Virus record (IMG/VR): IMGVR_UViG_3300032722_000020
Coordinates: 1 to 61,263 of that record
Length of the DNA stretch: 61,263 nt
Source of the DNA: a virus
Direction: 5' to 3' (one strand)
Shown here: positions 49,294-58,631 of the stretch, piece after piece
Numbering within the stretch: the stretch's first letter is position 1
Layout: each line of letters starts with the position of its first letter
Notes under the pieces: generated by a model
What the model saw: only the letters and a program-made list of their open reading frames with translations
What the model was told of the DNA's origin: nothing
Database searches by the model: none
Translations under genes and position numbers: made by a program

Positions 49294-49428
49294 ATGAACA
49301 AACTCCGATACAAATACTTCTACTGGAAACGCAAGCTGGCAATCTTTCTTGGGCTTTGCCCGACGTGTTGGCAGCGCGTGAACTACACCATCACCGGCAG
49401 GCCAATCTGCCCAAACTGCGCGAGATAA
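49294..49428 (+). CDS. 44-residue zinc-ribbon protein
   Basis: CPTCWQ and CPNCAR, 16 residues apart, form a minimal zinc ribbon; hydrophobic centre. GATTTATG start context. Unknown. Confidence 0.5.
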   Translation: MNKLRYKYFYWKRKLAIFLGLCPTCWQRVNYTITGRPICPNCAR

Positions 49429-49429
49429 T

Positions 49430-49819
49430 ATGAACACTGAATTGAGAGAGTTGGATGCTTGGATTGCAGAAAATGTCATGGGATTGAAACCGTGGAAGGA
49501 AACGCAGGAAAGAATAACCTGCATTCTTGAGCCAAACGAGTTTGTTCTTTCAATTCCATCTAACATTGTTCGCGCCCGAATTTGCAGCAATCCAACTAAA
49601 AACTTTCAGCCAACGATAGACGCCGCCGACTCTCTGGAAGTCTTGAAGAAGTGCGTAGAAATGCGAGGAGAAGTGAAAATCTTCAAGGCTGGCGACGGCG
49701 AATGGGTGTGTCGCAAGCCGATTGGAAGCGGTTACAATAGCACGCTACACATTGCCACCGCCACTACCCTCGAACTCGCCATCTGCCGCTTCGCCAGCAA
49801 GCTGTTTGAAAAACAATAA
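49430..49819 (+). CDS. ABA-sandwich-like phage protein
   Basis: 129 residues. LDAWIAENVMG start, DAADSLEVLKKCVEM middle and LELAICRFASKLF end match the phage ABA-sandwich domain layout (DUF2591-like). Unknown function. Confidence 0.6.
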   Translation: MNTELRELDAWIAENVMGLKPWKETQERITCILEPNEFVLSIPSNIVRARICSNPTKNFQPTIDAADSLEVLKKCVEMRGEVKIFKAGDGEWVCRKPIGSGYNSTLHIATATTLELAICRFASKLFEKQ

Positions 49820-49832
49820 ACCAACTGCACCT

Positions 49833-50057
49833 ATGCTATCCAAAATTATTCCATCCGTTCGCGCCAAGTTTCTAACCATATACAAACAGACCAAAGACGA
49901 CCTCGAAAAACTCTCCGCAAATGAATTAAGCTATCTCGCGCACATGGCCGAAGAAAACAAAACCAGCCAGCAATACAGCACCCGCGCCGCCGCCGAGATA
50001 GTTGCCGCTGCCTGTCAGATTATCCAAGAAAAAAAAGACAAATTAAACTTGCCCTAG
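49833..50057 (+). CDS. 74-residue helical protein
   Basis: Helical throughout (KDDLEKLSANELSYLAHMAEE, then RAAAEIVAAACQIIQEKKD). Unknown; CTATG start context. Confidence 0.45.
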   Translation: MLSKIIPSVRAKFLTIYKQTKDDLEKLSANELSYLAHMAEENKTSQQYSTRAAAEIVAAACQIIQEKKDKLNLP

Positions 50058-50096
50058 AACTTACATCGCAGACTTTTTATCTCGTAAATCCTGACC

Positions 50097-50615
50097 ATGA
50101 ATACTTCTACCGACACGCGATTAAATCCGAACGAGATACCCGCGCCCTTGCATAATGGCAATCACATGGTCGAATCTCATGCCACTGACGAGGCGGAATT
50201 TATAATTCGGATCGCCGCCCGCTATCCACTAACTGAATCGCAAGCGTTGGAAATCGCCAGTGAAGCGCAGGAACATTACGGCGGTGCCGACGTGCCGCGC
50301 GCGGAGTTTTGGCGCGTTCATGGCATGATTGAGCGGGGTTTTCTTGTGCTGCGCGCCTATTCTAAAAAAGGCGGCAACCGCGACATGGCGGAACGGTGCT
50401 TGTGGTTGCTGCTCGGTTTTCCGGTCTTGGCCGGAGCGGATTCGATGGTGGACATTATTAAATACACCGGCTTTAGCAAGCAGACCGTTGACAAATGCCT
50501 TAAACACTTTCAAAAGGAAATGCCGGAACTACCGATACTGGAAGGGCAGCGCGACATTGAATCACGCAAAAATATGACACTGGCTAGAATTAAACAAATC
50601 AAAAAACATGAATGA
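50097..50615 (+). CDS. Helical protein with helix-turn-helix-like end
   Basis: 172 residues. AEFIIRIAARYPLTESQALE, then GFSKQTVDKCLKHFQKEM near the C-terminus looks like a helix-turn-helix. Overlaps the next gene by eight bases. Possibly a regulator of the late genes that follow; inferred. Confidence 0.5.
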   Translation: MNTSTDTRLNPNEIPAPLHNGNHMVESHATDEAEFIIRIAARYPLTESQALEIASEAQEHYGGADVPRAEFWRVHGMIERGFLVLRAYSKKGGNRDMAERCLWLLLGFPVLAGADSMVDIIKYTGFSKQTVDKCLKHFQKEMPELPILEGQRDIESRKNMTLARIKQIKKHE

Positions 50616-51183
50616 TACCACCATCGAAACCTACACTGATCGCGCTCACGCGATGAAGCAAGAGGCCGCGCAAGCTGCCTTAAAAGAACTCACCAAAAAG
50701 TTTGCACTGTTCAAGGAAGCGGTTGCTAACGGTCGTGAATCCACCGTTGAAGCGGTCAACCTGGCCCGCGACATGGGCGATACCATCTGGGAAATTACCG
50801 GACACGAAAAGCTGTTGCCGGCGGAATTTAACCAGCTTGCTCTGGCTCTGCCTGATGCGGGACTGGCTTTTGCAAAGGAGTGTTTATCGGTTCGCCGACA
50901 ACTGGACAAGCCGGTGACGGATTACAACGCCGCCCGGCCATTGTGGGACAAACTGCTTATTCAGCTTGACCTAATCCCTAAACCGGCGCGCGGCGAGCAG
51001 AAACTTCACAGCAAGGAACACGTCGAAATGTTTCTGGCAAGCGTGATTCGGATTAATAACGAATCGGCGCGACTAATCAAGACTGATCCGATTGAACAAT
51101 GGCCGTCGTTTTATCGCCAGAAATTTATTAACGATGCGAAGCCGATTCACGACCTTTACGAACAAGCCATTGCGTTGAAATAA
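50608..51183 (+). CDS. Helical protein, unknown
   Basis: 191 residues, mostly helical with a DUF-like order (EAVNLARDMGDTIWEITGHE, then LRFxxRxxLD-like AKECLSVRRQLDKPV). It is the second gene of a run leading to the terminase. Confidence 0.45.
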   Translation: MNDTTIETYTDRAHAMKQEAAQAALKELTKKFALFKEAVANGRESTVEAVNLARDMGDTIWEITGHEKLLPAEFNQLALALPDAGLAFAKECLSVRRQLDKPVTDYNAARPLWDKLLIQLDLIPKPARGEQKLHSKEHVEMFLASVIRINNESARLIKTDPIEQWPSFYRQKFINDAKPIHDLYEQAIALK

Positions 51184-51187
51184 ATCC

Positions 51188-51361
51188 ATGAAAAATCACA
51201 CACGCTTTTCTAAAGCATCCGGCAGCGAGTTAGCCAAACTTTGCAAACTCGCCCAACGCGGCTGGAAACCCGGTGCCGGTAAAGTTGGCGATTGGCTGCG
51301 GTCAATCCGCCGCGAAAAACGCCGGTCAGGTTCTTCGCAAACCGAGTCGGCGATGGAATAG
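51188..51361 (+). CDS. 57-residue basic protein
   Basis: Lys/Arg-rich with LAKLCKLAQRGWKPGAGKVG. Unknown; precedes the small terminase. Confidence 0.45.
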   Translation: MKNHTRFSKASGSELAKLCKLAQRGWKPGAGKVGDWLRSIRREKRRSGSSQTESAME

Positions 51362-51371
51362 GCGGCTACGC

Positions 51372-52310
51372 ATGAGTAAGCGTAAGAAAAAGCAAATTGC
51401 AAAGCCAGCCGCGCCAGTTTTACCAGAACCAACTCCTGATGAAATTGAAAAGCAGCGGATTGAAAGCCGTTTCATCGAAATCGGACGGCTTAACAGCGAT
51501 AAAGAAAAACGGCTACGCGATTTGTATTTCATCTGGCGCAATCCATTAAGTGACGAAGGTAAGAAACAAACGCTTCGCAAAGATGAGATTCAGGAATTAC
51601 TAGACGCAAAAATAATCGCTTTACCAAAAGATGACCCGGCGGGAAGCACCGGCCCCGCTTTGTCGGATGTTGATGTGTGCGATTCGGGGGGCGAACTGGC
51701 ACGCCGGATGATGCTGCATTTTCAAAATCCCGACAAGACAAGCAAGCTGCGGAATGAAATCGTTAAACAAACGATTAGTGATTGGAAGGCCCATAGGCGT
51801 TTGGCTTCAACCATTCCACCATTCCCGACCATTAAGGGTGGTCGCACACGCTATTCGCTCCGGGCGGCAATCGAATGGTTTAATAATAACCTGTGGCACG
51901 CCTGGCGGCGCGATCCAGCCCAGACCAACGGGGCGGAAGCGAGTCCGCTTGTGCTGATTGAGGAATTGCGGTTAGTGGCGGAACGGGCCGAACTGGAAAA
52001 AACCTTGTTTGATATTGAGGTGGCGAAGGGCGGTTATTTGGCTACGGAAAAATGCGCGGCGATTTTGGCTGGAACCATGCGGCAATCACACGATTTTTTG
52101 AAGGGACTGATGGAAAATGATTCGCCGGAATTGTTTGAATTATTCTGGCAGGGAATCGGTTTGACGCCGGAACAAATCACCGCGTCCAAAGAATTTCAGG
52201 CGAAGGAATACCGGCGGATAATCGACGAGGTGGAAACGGAAGCGTCGCGGCGAGCGAATGAAAACGCGGCGCGAATCCAAACGCAAGTGAAGCATGATCT
52301 CGGACAATAA
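51372..52310 (+). CDS. Terminase small subunit (Nu1-like)
   Basis: 312 residues. The TISDWKAHRRLASTIPPFPT, RYSLRAAIEWF segment resembles the winged-helix start of Nu1-type subunits; the LEKTLFDIEVAKGGYL phrase and the long C-terminal helix match the dimerisation and large-subunit-binding region. It should bind cos or pac DNA. Separated from the large terminase by cassette-like genes, which is unusual. Confidence 0.7.
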   Translation: MSKRKKKQIAKPAAPVLPEPTPDEIEKQRIESRFIEIGRLNSDKEKRLRDLYFIWRNPLSDEGKKQTLRKDEIQELLDAKIIALPKDDPAGSTGPALSDVDVCDSGGELARRMMLHFQNPDKTSKLRNEIVKQTISDWKAHRRLASTIPPFPTIKGGRTRYSLRAAIEWFNNNLWHAWRRDPAQTNGAEASPLVLIEELRLVAERAELEKTLFDIEVAKGGYLATEKCAAILAGTMRQSHDFLKGLMENDSPELFELFWQGIGLTPEQITASKEFQAKEYRRIIDEVETEASRRANENAARIQTQVKHDLGQ

Positions 52311-52328
52311 AATTAACGAAAAAATACT

Positions 52329-52637
52329 ATGAAAAAGGAAAACCTTGTCAGACTACTAACAGCGATAATCTCCGGTGCTTTATTAGTCGCGTGGATTATT
52401 CGACATAAATCACCGCACGCAAATTTTGTCATTCCACCAGAGTATTTAGTGGTGACTATGGATACCAACGCCATCGCAAATCCACCGACGATTACTTTTA
52501 AGATCAGCTTTGACGGGACGAATTGGGAAAAAGTCGAATCCATAAAACTCAGTCCTGAAAGCGTGCAATACATTGCAACGCCGCCAATCATAAAAAGCGT
52601 AAAACTTCAAGTTATAGAAAGTATAAACACACATTGA
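52329..52637 (+). CDS. Single-pass membrane protein, unknown
   Basis: 102 residues. Membrane segment LVRLLTAIISGALLVAWII near the N-terminus, then a small beta-rich domain (PPTITFKISFDGTNWEKVE). A short CCTAAC/GTTAGG hairpin follows. Confidence 0.5.
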   Translation: MKKENLVRLLTAIISGALLVAWIIRHKSPHANFVIPPEYLVVTMDTNAIANPPTITFKISFDGTNWEKVESIKLSPESVQYIATPPIIKSVKLQVIESINTH

Positions 52638-52638
52638 T

Positions 52639-52661
52639 TCCTAACGCCTCAAGTGTTAGGT
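52639..52661 (+). other. Miniature attC-like R''/R' pair
   Basis: TCCTAAC (52639-52645) and GTTAGGT (52655-52661) only nine bases apart, forming a perfect 6-bp hairpin. Upstream border of the MazG cassette. Confidence 0.45.
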
Positions 52662-52682
52662 GCGAAATAACGACAATCTAAT

Positions 52683-53045
52683 ATGAAAGAAATAATAGAA
52701 ATCTTGAACGAACTCGCGGGAGAAATCCACGAGCTAAACCATAAGTGGTGGCACGATAAAAACGGCCAACCGCTGCAACGCAACAAGGGCGAACTGCTCT
52801 GCCTCATGCACTCGGAAATCTCCGAGGCGATGGAAGGCGAGCGGAAAGACCTGATGGATGACAAGCTGCCGCATCGCAAAATGGCAGAGGTGGAACTGGC
52901 CGACGCGCTCATCCGAATCTTAGACTACGCCGCAGGATTCAACTACGACATCGGCGGAGCAGTCTTTGAAAAACTGCAATACAACGCCACGCGGCAAGAC
53001 CACACGCACGAAGCGCGCGAACAAGCCAACGGCAAGAAATGGTAA
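52683..53045 (+). CDS. MazG-like nucleotide pyrophosphohydrolase (cassette)
   Basis: 120 residues. GELLCLMHSEISEAMEGERK and MAEVELADALIRILDYAAGF hold the acidic metal-binding pattern (E-x2-E, then E-x2-D) of all-alpha NTP pyrophosphohydrolases. It probably hydrolyses a (d)NTP or signalling nucleotide. Bounded by a mini attC pair upstream and an attC left half at its stop, so it appears to be an old cassette. Confidence 0.75.
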   Translation: MKEIIEILNELAGEIHELNHKWWHDKNGQPLQRNKGELLCLMHSEISEAMEGERKDLMDDKLPHRKMAEVELADALIRILDYAAGFNYDIGGAVFEKLQYNATRQDHTHEAREQANGKKW

Positions 53046-53072
53046 CTAACGAAAAAAGATGAGCCACCGGCA
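53044..53072 (+). other. Left half of an attC site after the MazG gene
   Basis: AACTAACG, then GATGAGCCACCGGC, resembling the left half of site 6 (TGAGCCACC). No R' end within 150 bases. Confidence 0.42.
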
Positions 53073-53082
53073 ACCCACGACT

Positions 53083-53614
53083 ATGCAAACCAATAACTCT
53101 TGCGAATTACTGAAAGCCCAGACAAATCGCTGATCTAAAAGCTGAAAATGCCGAACTGCGCCGACACCTAGCCGACGCGGTAAAATCGGTGCTAGAAATC
53201 CGCGACTTGCTCGACCCTGACGGAAATCTGTGCGTCAAAGACGCCGCCGTAAAACTGAAAGCTAAAATCATGGAAACAACACTAGAAAAACCAAGTGCCG
53301 CCGCAAATGCCAGCGACAAGGCGGATTCGCCTGCGATGCCTTGTTCGGAGAAAAAACCAGTGATAATCCGTGGCCGTGCAATATGCCACGGGGCTGACCT
53401 TCGGTGGTCTAGCCTGCCAATCATAAACCTTCCGCCCAACACAATCAAAGTTCGTCGGCGCATCAGAAATGATCGCTTCGCATCGGTGTTCGTAAAAACA
53501 AAAACCGAAGTCCAACACTGGAGGCTCTGTCCAGTAGGAGATAAATTCAATGGTGTAACCGAACTCTATCTCGACCTACTGCAAGGGGTGAACGCCTTTT
53601 CTCCGAACAGTTGA
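53083..53614 (+). pseudogene. Phage gene with a frameshift near its start
   Basis: ATG 53083 opens 16 codons (MQTNNSCELLKAQTNR) to TGA at 53131. The +1 frame carries on with AENAELRRHLADAVKSVLEI, a natural continuation of ELLKAQ. A net +1 change near 53121 (an apparent four-base insertion) separates them. The rest (from GTG 53189) is a Lys/Arg-rich protein with a compact C-terminal domain. Either a frameshift mutation or a programmed event. Confidence 0.5.
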
Positions 53615-53629
53615 ATATACCAGGCCACT

Positions 53630-55822
53630 TTGTATAACCTAGTGACTCCCGAAACTAAATCCATCGCCGAGCAAAATGCGATTGCCAAAGTCACCTCCGC
53701 CGCGTGGCGCGGCGTCGGCAAATCGTTTCGCGGTGAGATTTATGACTACGCCCGCACGTTCACGTTGGGCAGCGGTTATCTGGGCGACTGGCAGCTAACC
53801 AACCTGTGCCGCCTCTGCCGCGCCAAAGGTAACATCCGAACGTGCCGCCATTTTGAGATAGATACCGCGCGCCATTTAATCGGCCCGTTCAAAGCCATCC
53901 TCGATCCCAATGTGCGGATTGTGATGTTGCTTAAAGCTGCACAAACCGCCGGCTCGCTCGTTTGGGATTTGACAGTCCATTATCTGCTCGTCCATTCGCC
54001 TTATATGCGGGTTAAGGCGCTGATGGATTGTGAAGAAAAGGCGCGAATTTATTGCACGCAGCGATTGATGGAAACTTTGCGAAAGAATCCCGACATCTCT
54101 CCCCTGCTGCCGACCGGAGCGGACAGGTTCGGCGTGACCGATACGGAGATGCGTTTGCTTAACGGTAAAACTTTATTCGTCGGCGGACTTAACGAAACAA
54201 ATGCGTCATCGCTACCGGCGGACGTGATGATTCTGGACGAGGGTTGGTTGCACCAATCGGATGGGCTAATGGGAAAAGCTGTCAACCGCGTCAAACAAAG
54301 CCAGAAACGAGGAAAACTTATTATCGTGGGACAGGCTGGAAAAGTGAAGGAGGATCAGGATTTAATTTGGGAGGGGCTTCATGTTCGTGTTCCTTTGACG
54401 TTTTCATGTCCTGCCTGCGGTGGCCGACAGGAATTTAACATCACCAAGCAACGGCCAAATGATTTTGCGCCGCTTCCAATCAAGGGGATCGGCGAATGGA
54501 CGATTCCTGCCGATCCTCCAAAGCCAGAAACTTTTTGGGGGATGAAGGTGCCGGAACGTTTTTCAGAACTCGACACGCCGGAAAAAATCAAGTCTGCCGC
54601 CGCCAAGACAACGATTGAATGCTACCATTGCGGATCAGAACTTCCCGACACCCGCAAAATCCGCGAAGCCATCAATGCTACATTTGATCAGGAATATCGC
54701 CAGCAGTTGCCGAATGGGATTTTTTACACGCCGAAAAATTTTAGCGTTGGATTCTGGCAGCCCGACCCGGCCTCGATGTTCGTTCCGTGGCGAGAAACCA
54801 TGCAGGCATACATCGTGGCGGTCAAAGCACATAAAGAATCTGGGAACATCCAAAAACTGATTGATTTTTACTTGTCGAACTGGGCAACACCTTGGGATGG
54901 AAAATCGCTGTCGGTTTCCAACCGGACGATAACCGCCGGAACTTACGACCCGTTGAAGTATCTGGAAATTTTTGGCAAGGATGAATCCGGCGCGAGCCTG
55001 TTTCATTCCGTGAACATGGCAGTGGACTGCCAAGAGGACGCCGACCACAAGGCCGCAACCGAGAAATCCATCACTGGCTGGTTTTGGTATATCGTGCGTG
55101 CGTATGACCGATTTGGAAACAGTCGTCAACTGGCGCGCGGTTATTGCAAATCATGGGCGGCATGGCGCTCGGTTCAGGCATTTTGGGGAGTTCCGAATGA
55201 CCGGGTAATGATTGACGTAGTGCAATGGAGCGAACAGGTGATGAATAAGGCGGTGGAGTTCCGGCAGATGGTGAAGCGTTCGCGGCCACATCCGATTTTC
55301 AAGACGATGGAAGATTCGGTGACTTGGAAACTTCTGGCCGCAAGTCCCGGCAAGCAGAATTTCAAGGGACATCGGGACGGCCAAATCAGGCCGTGGTCGC
55401 CAGAGGCGGCAGTGTATGGTAGTATGATTGACGAGTCCGGCAAAGTGCGGCGCATCCCGCTGGCGCGCATTTTATTCAACAAGACGCCCATCATGTTGCA
55501 GATAGATTCGCTTTACAGCGGAGCGCCAGGGATGCCGAAGTTTGAATTTTTATCGCGTGACCAGCTTAAAATTCCGGCGGCTGATGGAAAAACGCTTGTG
55601 CCGGACACGCTGACGCTTTCAATGGAAGTGGACGGGCGCAACGGCAGGCAGACGATGTTGGCTTACGAAAACCAGATGAGCGCGCAGATTTACAACAAAG
55701 AGACGAACAAGTATGACGAGTTGCGACCGGACGATCACTGGTTTTGGTGCGAGCAGGCGTTACTTGTGCGTGCGGGGATGGACGGTTTGTTGGGGCAATC
55801 AGCGGTGTTTTCGGCGGAATGA
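53630..55822 (+). CDS. Terminase large subunit, GpA family
   Basis: 730 residues from TTG 53630 (GTG 53642 is an alternative). LLKAAQTAGS at 100-109 is the deviant Walker A of GpA terminases and VMILDEGW with D203-E204 is Walker B. Two C-x2-C pairs (C260/C263, C331/C334) make a zinc knuckle in the middle. The C-terminal nuclease part has VNMAVDCQEDAD and later WFWCEQALLVRAGMDG. It packages DNA into proheads and cuts it, with the subunit at 51372. Confidence 0.88.
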   Translation: MYNLVTPETKSIAEQNAIAKVTSAAWRGVGKSFRGEIYDYARTFTLGSGYLGDWQLTNLCRLCRAKGNIRTCRHFEIDTARHLIGPFKAILDPNVRIVMLLKAAQTAGSLVWDLTVHYLLVHSPYMRVKALMDCEEKARIYCTQRLMETLRKNPDISPLLPTGADRFGVTDTEMRLLNGKTLFVGGLNETNASSLPADVMILDEGWLHQSDGLMGKAVNRVKQSQKRGKLIIVGQAGKVKEDQDLIWEGLHVRVPLTFSCPACGGRQEFNITKQRPNDFAPLPIKGIGEWTIPADPPKPETFWGMKVPERFSELDTPEKIKSAAAKTTIECYHCGSELPDTRKIREAINATFDQEYRQQLPNGIFYTPKNFSVGFWQPDPASMFVPWRETMQAYIVAVKAHKESGNIQKLIDFYLSNWATPWDGKSLSVSNRTITAGTYDPLKYLEIFGKDESGASLFHSVNMAVDCQEDADHKAATEKSITGWFWYIVRAYDRFGNSRQLARGYCKSWAAWRSVQAFWGVPNDRVMIDVVQWSEQVMNKAVEFRQMVKRSRPHPIFKTMEDSVTWKLLAASPGKQNFKGHRDGQIRPWSPEAAVYGSMIDESGKVRRIPLARILFNKTPIMLQIDSLYSGAPGMPKFEFLSRDQLKIPAADGKTLVPDTLTLSMEVDGRNGRQTMLAYENQMSAQIYNKETNKYDELRPDDHWFWCEQALLVRAGMDGLLGQSAVFSAE

Positions 55823-55826
55823 ATTT

Positions 55827-56042
55827 ATGATAACACCAGAACAAAAACAGAAATACTTGGAAAGAACCAAGGCTCAATACAAAGACGGCCAATGGATGAT
55901 CTGGGCGGACTTTCTTGGCGGAAATGCCGGAACGGGACTGACGGTTGAGGACGCCGCCAGAAATTACGCCAAAGGCGTTGCTGAAATGTTTGCCAGTTCG
56001 GAAATAGACTGGCCTGCGTTTTTAAGTCAGCCGCCGCTTTGA
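55827..56042 (+). CDS. 71-residue head-module protein
   Basis: MITPEQKQKYLERTKAQYKD, then GLTVEDAARNYAKGVAEMF: a small helical protein between terminase and gpW-like genes. ATTTATG start context. Unknown. Confidence 0.5.
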   Translation: MITPEQKQKYLERTKAQYKDGQWMIWADFLGGNAGTGLTVEDAARNYAKGVAEMFASSEIDWPAFLSQPPL

Positions 56043-56058
56043 CTTTGCGCGGTTGTAG

Positions 56059-56685
56059 ATGGCCGTCGAACCAAAACAGTGGCGCGAGCCGGAAGTCTTT
56101 GCTTCCGGCGATTCGCTGATTTTCACCAAGTATCTGTCGAATTATCTGCCGGCGGATGGCTGGGCGTTGCACTACGTTGTCACTCAATCGCTTCCAAATG
56201 GTGCGGAAAAAGTTGCTGAATTTTATTCCACGCAGTCTGCTTTCGACCCGTCCTGCCATTCCGTCAACGTGCCGAACTTCGGGGCGGGGTTTGACCCGAC
56301 GGGCGAATACGTCCTGACCGGACAGGTGGTGAACGCGGTTGGCAATGCCGGATTGAACATCGCTGCCGGCGAAAAGCACACATTCTACGTTGCCGAGATT
56401 TCGATTGACCCCGACTTGGCGGACGGCGCAGGGAGTGCGCCGGTAACGACTTTCGCGCAGCAGATGGTTGACGCTCTCAAGGCGAAGCTGATGCGACTTG
56501 AATCTTACGACCTGACGGAAACCGACGTGCAGCGGACTCGGTTTATTGTCGAGGACAAAAACAAGACGTGGGAACGCTACTGGCGGCTGGTGGAGTTCCG
56601 CAACTACGAAATTAAGGTTGACCGGCAGCGAAACACCGGAGTCAGCCAAAACCAGATTTTGCCGCAACACACGGGCGGATGGTGA
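56059..56685 (+). CDS. gpW-region connector protein
   Basis: 208 residues. A beta-rich N-terminus (DGWALHYVVTQSLPNG, GEKHTFYVAEISIDPDL) and a C-terminal helix pair (TFAQQMVDALKAKLMRLE, RYWRLVEFRNYEIKV) like the lambda gpW region just before the portal gene. It probably joins head and tail. Confidence 0.6.
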   Translation: MAVEPKQWREPEVFASGDSLIFTKYLSNYLPADGWALHYVVTQSLPNGAEKVAEFYSTQSAFDPSCHSVNVPNFGAGFDPTGEYVLTGQVVNAVGNAGLNIAAGEKHTFYVAEISIDPDLADGAGSAPVTTFAQQMVDALKAKLMRLESYDLTETDVQRTRFIVEDKNKTWERYWRLVEFRNYEIKVDRQRNTGVSQNQILPQHTGGW

Positions 56686-56694
56686 TTTGATTTT

Positions 56695-58629
56695 ATGAAA
56701 GTTTTATCCCCATCCACATGGTTTCAGAAAAGCGTTGCGGTTGCTCCGCCACCGCAGTCTGAGTCCCCGTTTCGCCAAGACCTGTCGCCGGACGAAATCG
56801 CGCGGGCAAACGCGCAGATTCGCACGTTTGGAAAGATGAAGGAGCAGGTTGCCGGTCTGATGGAATCCGCCAGCCGTTTGCAGCGCAGTTATGACGCTGG
56901 GGTGACGACGGCTTTCAATGCGGATTTCAAAGGGACTTACGGAACGGCTAACACGGAAATTTTCATGGACTTTTACAAGGTGTGGGCGCGAGCGCGCACC
57001 TTGGCGAAGGACACGCCGCAGGGCAAGGCGATTTTACGGACGCACCGCAACAATATCGTCGGGCATGACCCGTTCAAGCTCACAATGAAGGTTGGTTCAA
57101 CGATTGAGAAGCCACATCCCAAATCCGGCCAAATGGTAAAAGTTTTTGAGGCCGAAAATGATGTCAACCAGATAATCGAATCAGAGTGGAAACAGCAGGG
57201 TTTGCCGGAAAACTTTACCGTGCGCGGGACGGTTTCCTCATTGGAGGCGTTCAACCAGATGGTGAACGAGGCTAAGACCATCGGCAGCGTTTTAATCCGT
57301 CTGTGGGATGATTTTCCGAACAACGAAAGCCGGTTTGCGATTGACCTTTTGGAGTCCGACCGCTTGCAGCCGAATTACATGGCCACTTCGCAGACGGGCG
57401 ACAAGTTTGGCGCTGGCAACCCGATTCGCGGCAGCATCGAGTATCATCCGAAATGGAATTATCCGCTGGCCTACTGGATTTTGACGCGGCATCCTGGCGA
57501 GGGGTATGTCCAAAACAACTATGTCGGCGACGGCGACAAGAAATGGGTGCGCGAGCAGGTTCCGGCGAAGGACATCATCCATTTCAACAACCTGCGGGAT
57601 CGCGCGGAGCAGGAATTTGGCTTCACGGAAATGGACGCCTGCATCCAAGCAATTTGGCGGCTGTTCCAATACCAGAAGGCTTTAACCTATGCCGCTATTT
57701 CAAGCTGCATGAAAGTTTTCTGGATCAAGAAAAACTATCCTACCGGGATGAGCTTCACGCCGGACGAGTTCGGGGCGATGGTGGAAAAGTTTGCGGACGG
57801 AACAGGTTTGCCAAATGCGCTGGCTGGCGGCGACAGCGTGACGCGGCAACAAGGCATCCAGCAACGACGCAGCACCGAGACTCCGGGCGCAACTCTGGAA
57901 CTGGATTACGGTTTGGAACTGATGCAGACCGACCCGCGCTTTCCCATCGAGGCCGCGCATGAATTTCGGATGGATAACGACAAGGAGATTGCGGCGGCGG
58001 CGGCGGTGTCGTATTCCGATTTGACCGGGGATTTTCAGTCGCTCGGCTACATCGCAGCGCAGATGTCGCAACGTCCGTCCCGCGATGAGGCGATGGTGTT
58101 TCAGGAACACATGATAATGGTGGTGGTATCGCGCATCTTCAAACGCTGGCTTCGCGCTGCGTGCATGAATGGCGTGCTGGACGGGCTGGCGTCGAGACAG
58201 AAAGAGATTTTGCGGGCAGCACATTTCCACGGCAAGCGGTTCCCGTTCACGGACGAACTACGCGAAGTGCAGGCGCTCGTTTTGAAGCTGGACGCCAAGC
58301 TGATTTCTCCGCAACGCGCGCAGGACATGATGGCCGACGGCGACGATATTGAAAACGTGATTGCCGAATGGTCGCAATGGAATGAGCGGTGCGAGGCTTA
58401 CGGCATCACGCTGATGGACGCGCCGACAAGCGTTACGGAAAAAGAAACGCTGGCGGAAACACCGGATGCCCCAACCACGGATGATGGTGGAGAACCTCCG
58501 GCTGCCACACAGAAGCCGTCCAAGAAAAAAGGCAGCGTGACAGCCAAGCAGCAGACGGCGCGCAGCAGCCATCAGCGCAACGGCCACGGCGCGGCACTGG
58601 TGCGGCAACTGCTGGCGGAAAGAATTTAA
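56695..58629 (+). CDS. Portal protein, lambda family
   Basis: 644 residues. An early helix (LSPDEIARANAQIRTFGKMK), FYKVWARARTLAKDTPQGKA, GSVLIRLWDDFPNN, SRFAIDLLESDRLQP, and the IPAKDIIHFNNLRDRA-like VPAKDIIHFNNLR phrase match lambda gpB-like portals. Forms the ring through which DNA enters. Length is near the family norm; the C-terminal ~70 residues are a Pro/Lys/Thr-rich tail. Confidence 0.88.
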   Translation: MKVLSPSTWFQKSVAVAPPPQSESPFRQDLSPDEIARANAQIRTFGKMKEQVAGLMESASRLQRSYDAGVTTAFNADFKGTYGTANTEIFMDFYKVWARARTLAKDTPQGKAILRTHRNNIVGHDPFKLTMKVGSTIEKPHPKSGQMVKVFEAENDVNQIIESEWKQQGLPENFTVRGTVSSLEAFNQMVNEAKTIGSVLIRLWDDFPNNESRFAIDLLESDRLQPNYMATSQTGDKFGAGNPIRGSIEYHPKWNYPLAYWILTRHPGEGYVQNNYVGDGDKKWVREQVPAKDIIHFNNLRDRAEQEFGFTEMDACIQAIWRLFQYQKALTYAAISSCMKVFWIKKNYPTGMSFTPDEFGAMVEKFADGTGLPNALAGGDSVTRQQGIQQRRSTETPGATLELDYGLELMQTDPRFPIEAAHEFRMDNDKEIAAAAAVSYSDLTGDFQSLGYIAAQMSQRPSRDEAMVFQEHMIMVVVSRIFKRWLRAACMNGVLDGLASRQKEILRAAHFHGKRFPFTDELREVQALVLKLDAKLISPQRAQDMMADGDDIENVIAEWSQWNERCEAYGITLMDAPTSVTEKETLAETPDAPTTDDGGEPPAATQKPSKKKGSVTAKQQTARSSHQRNGHGAALVRQLLAERI

Positions 58630-58631
58630 CC

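Noticed and set aside
55825-56670. 281-codon antisense frame
   Set aside because: Opposes two convincing head genes; composition is that of a mirror frame.
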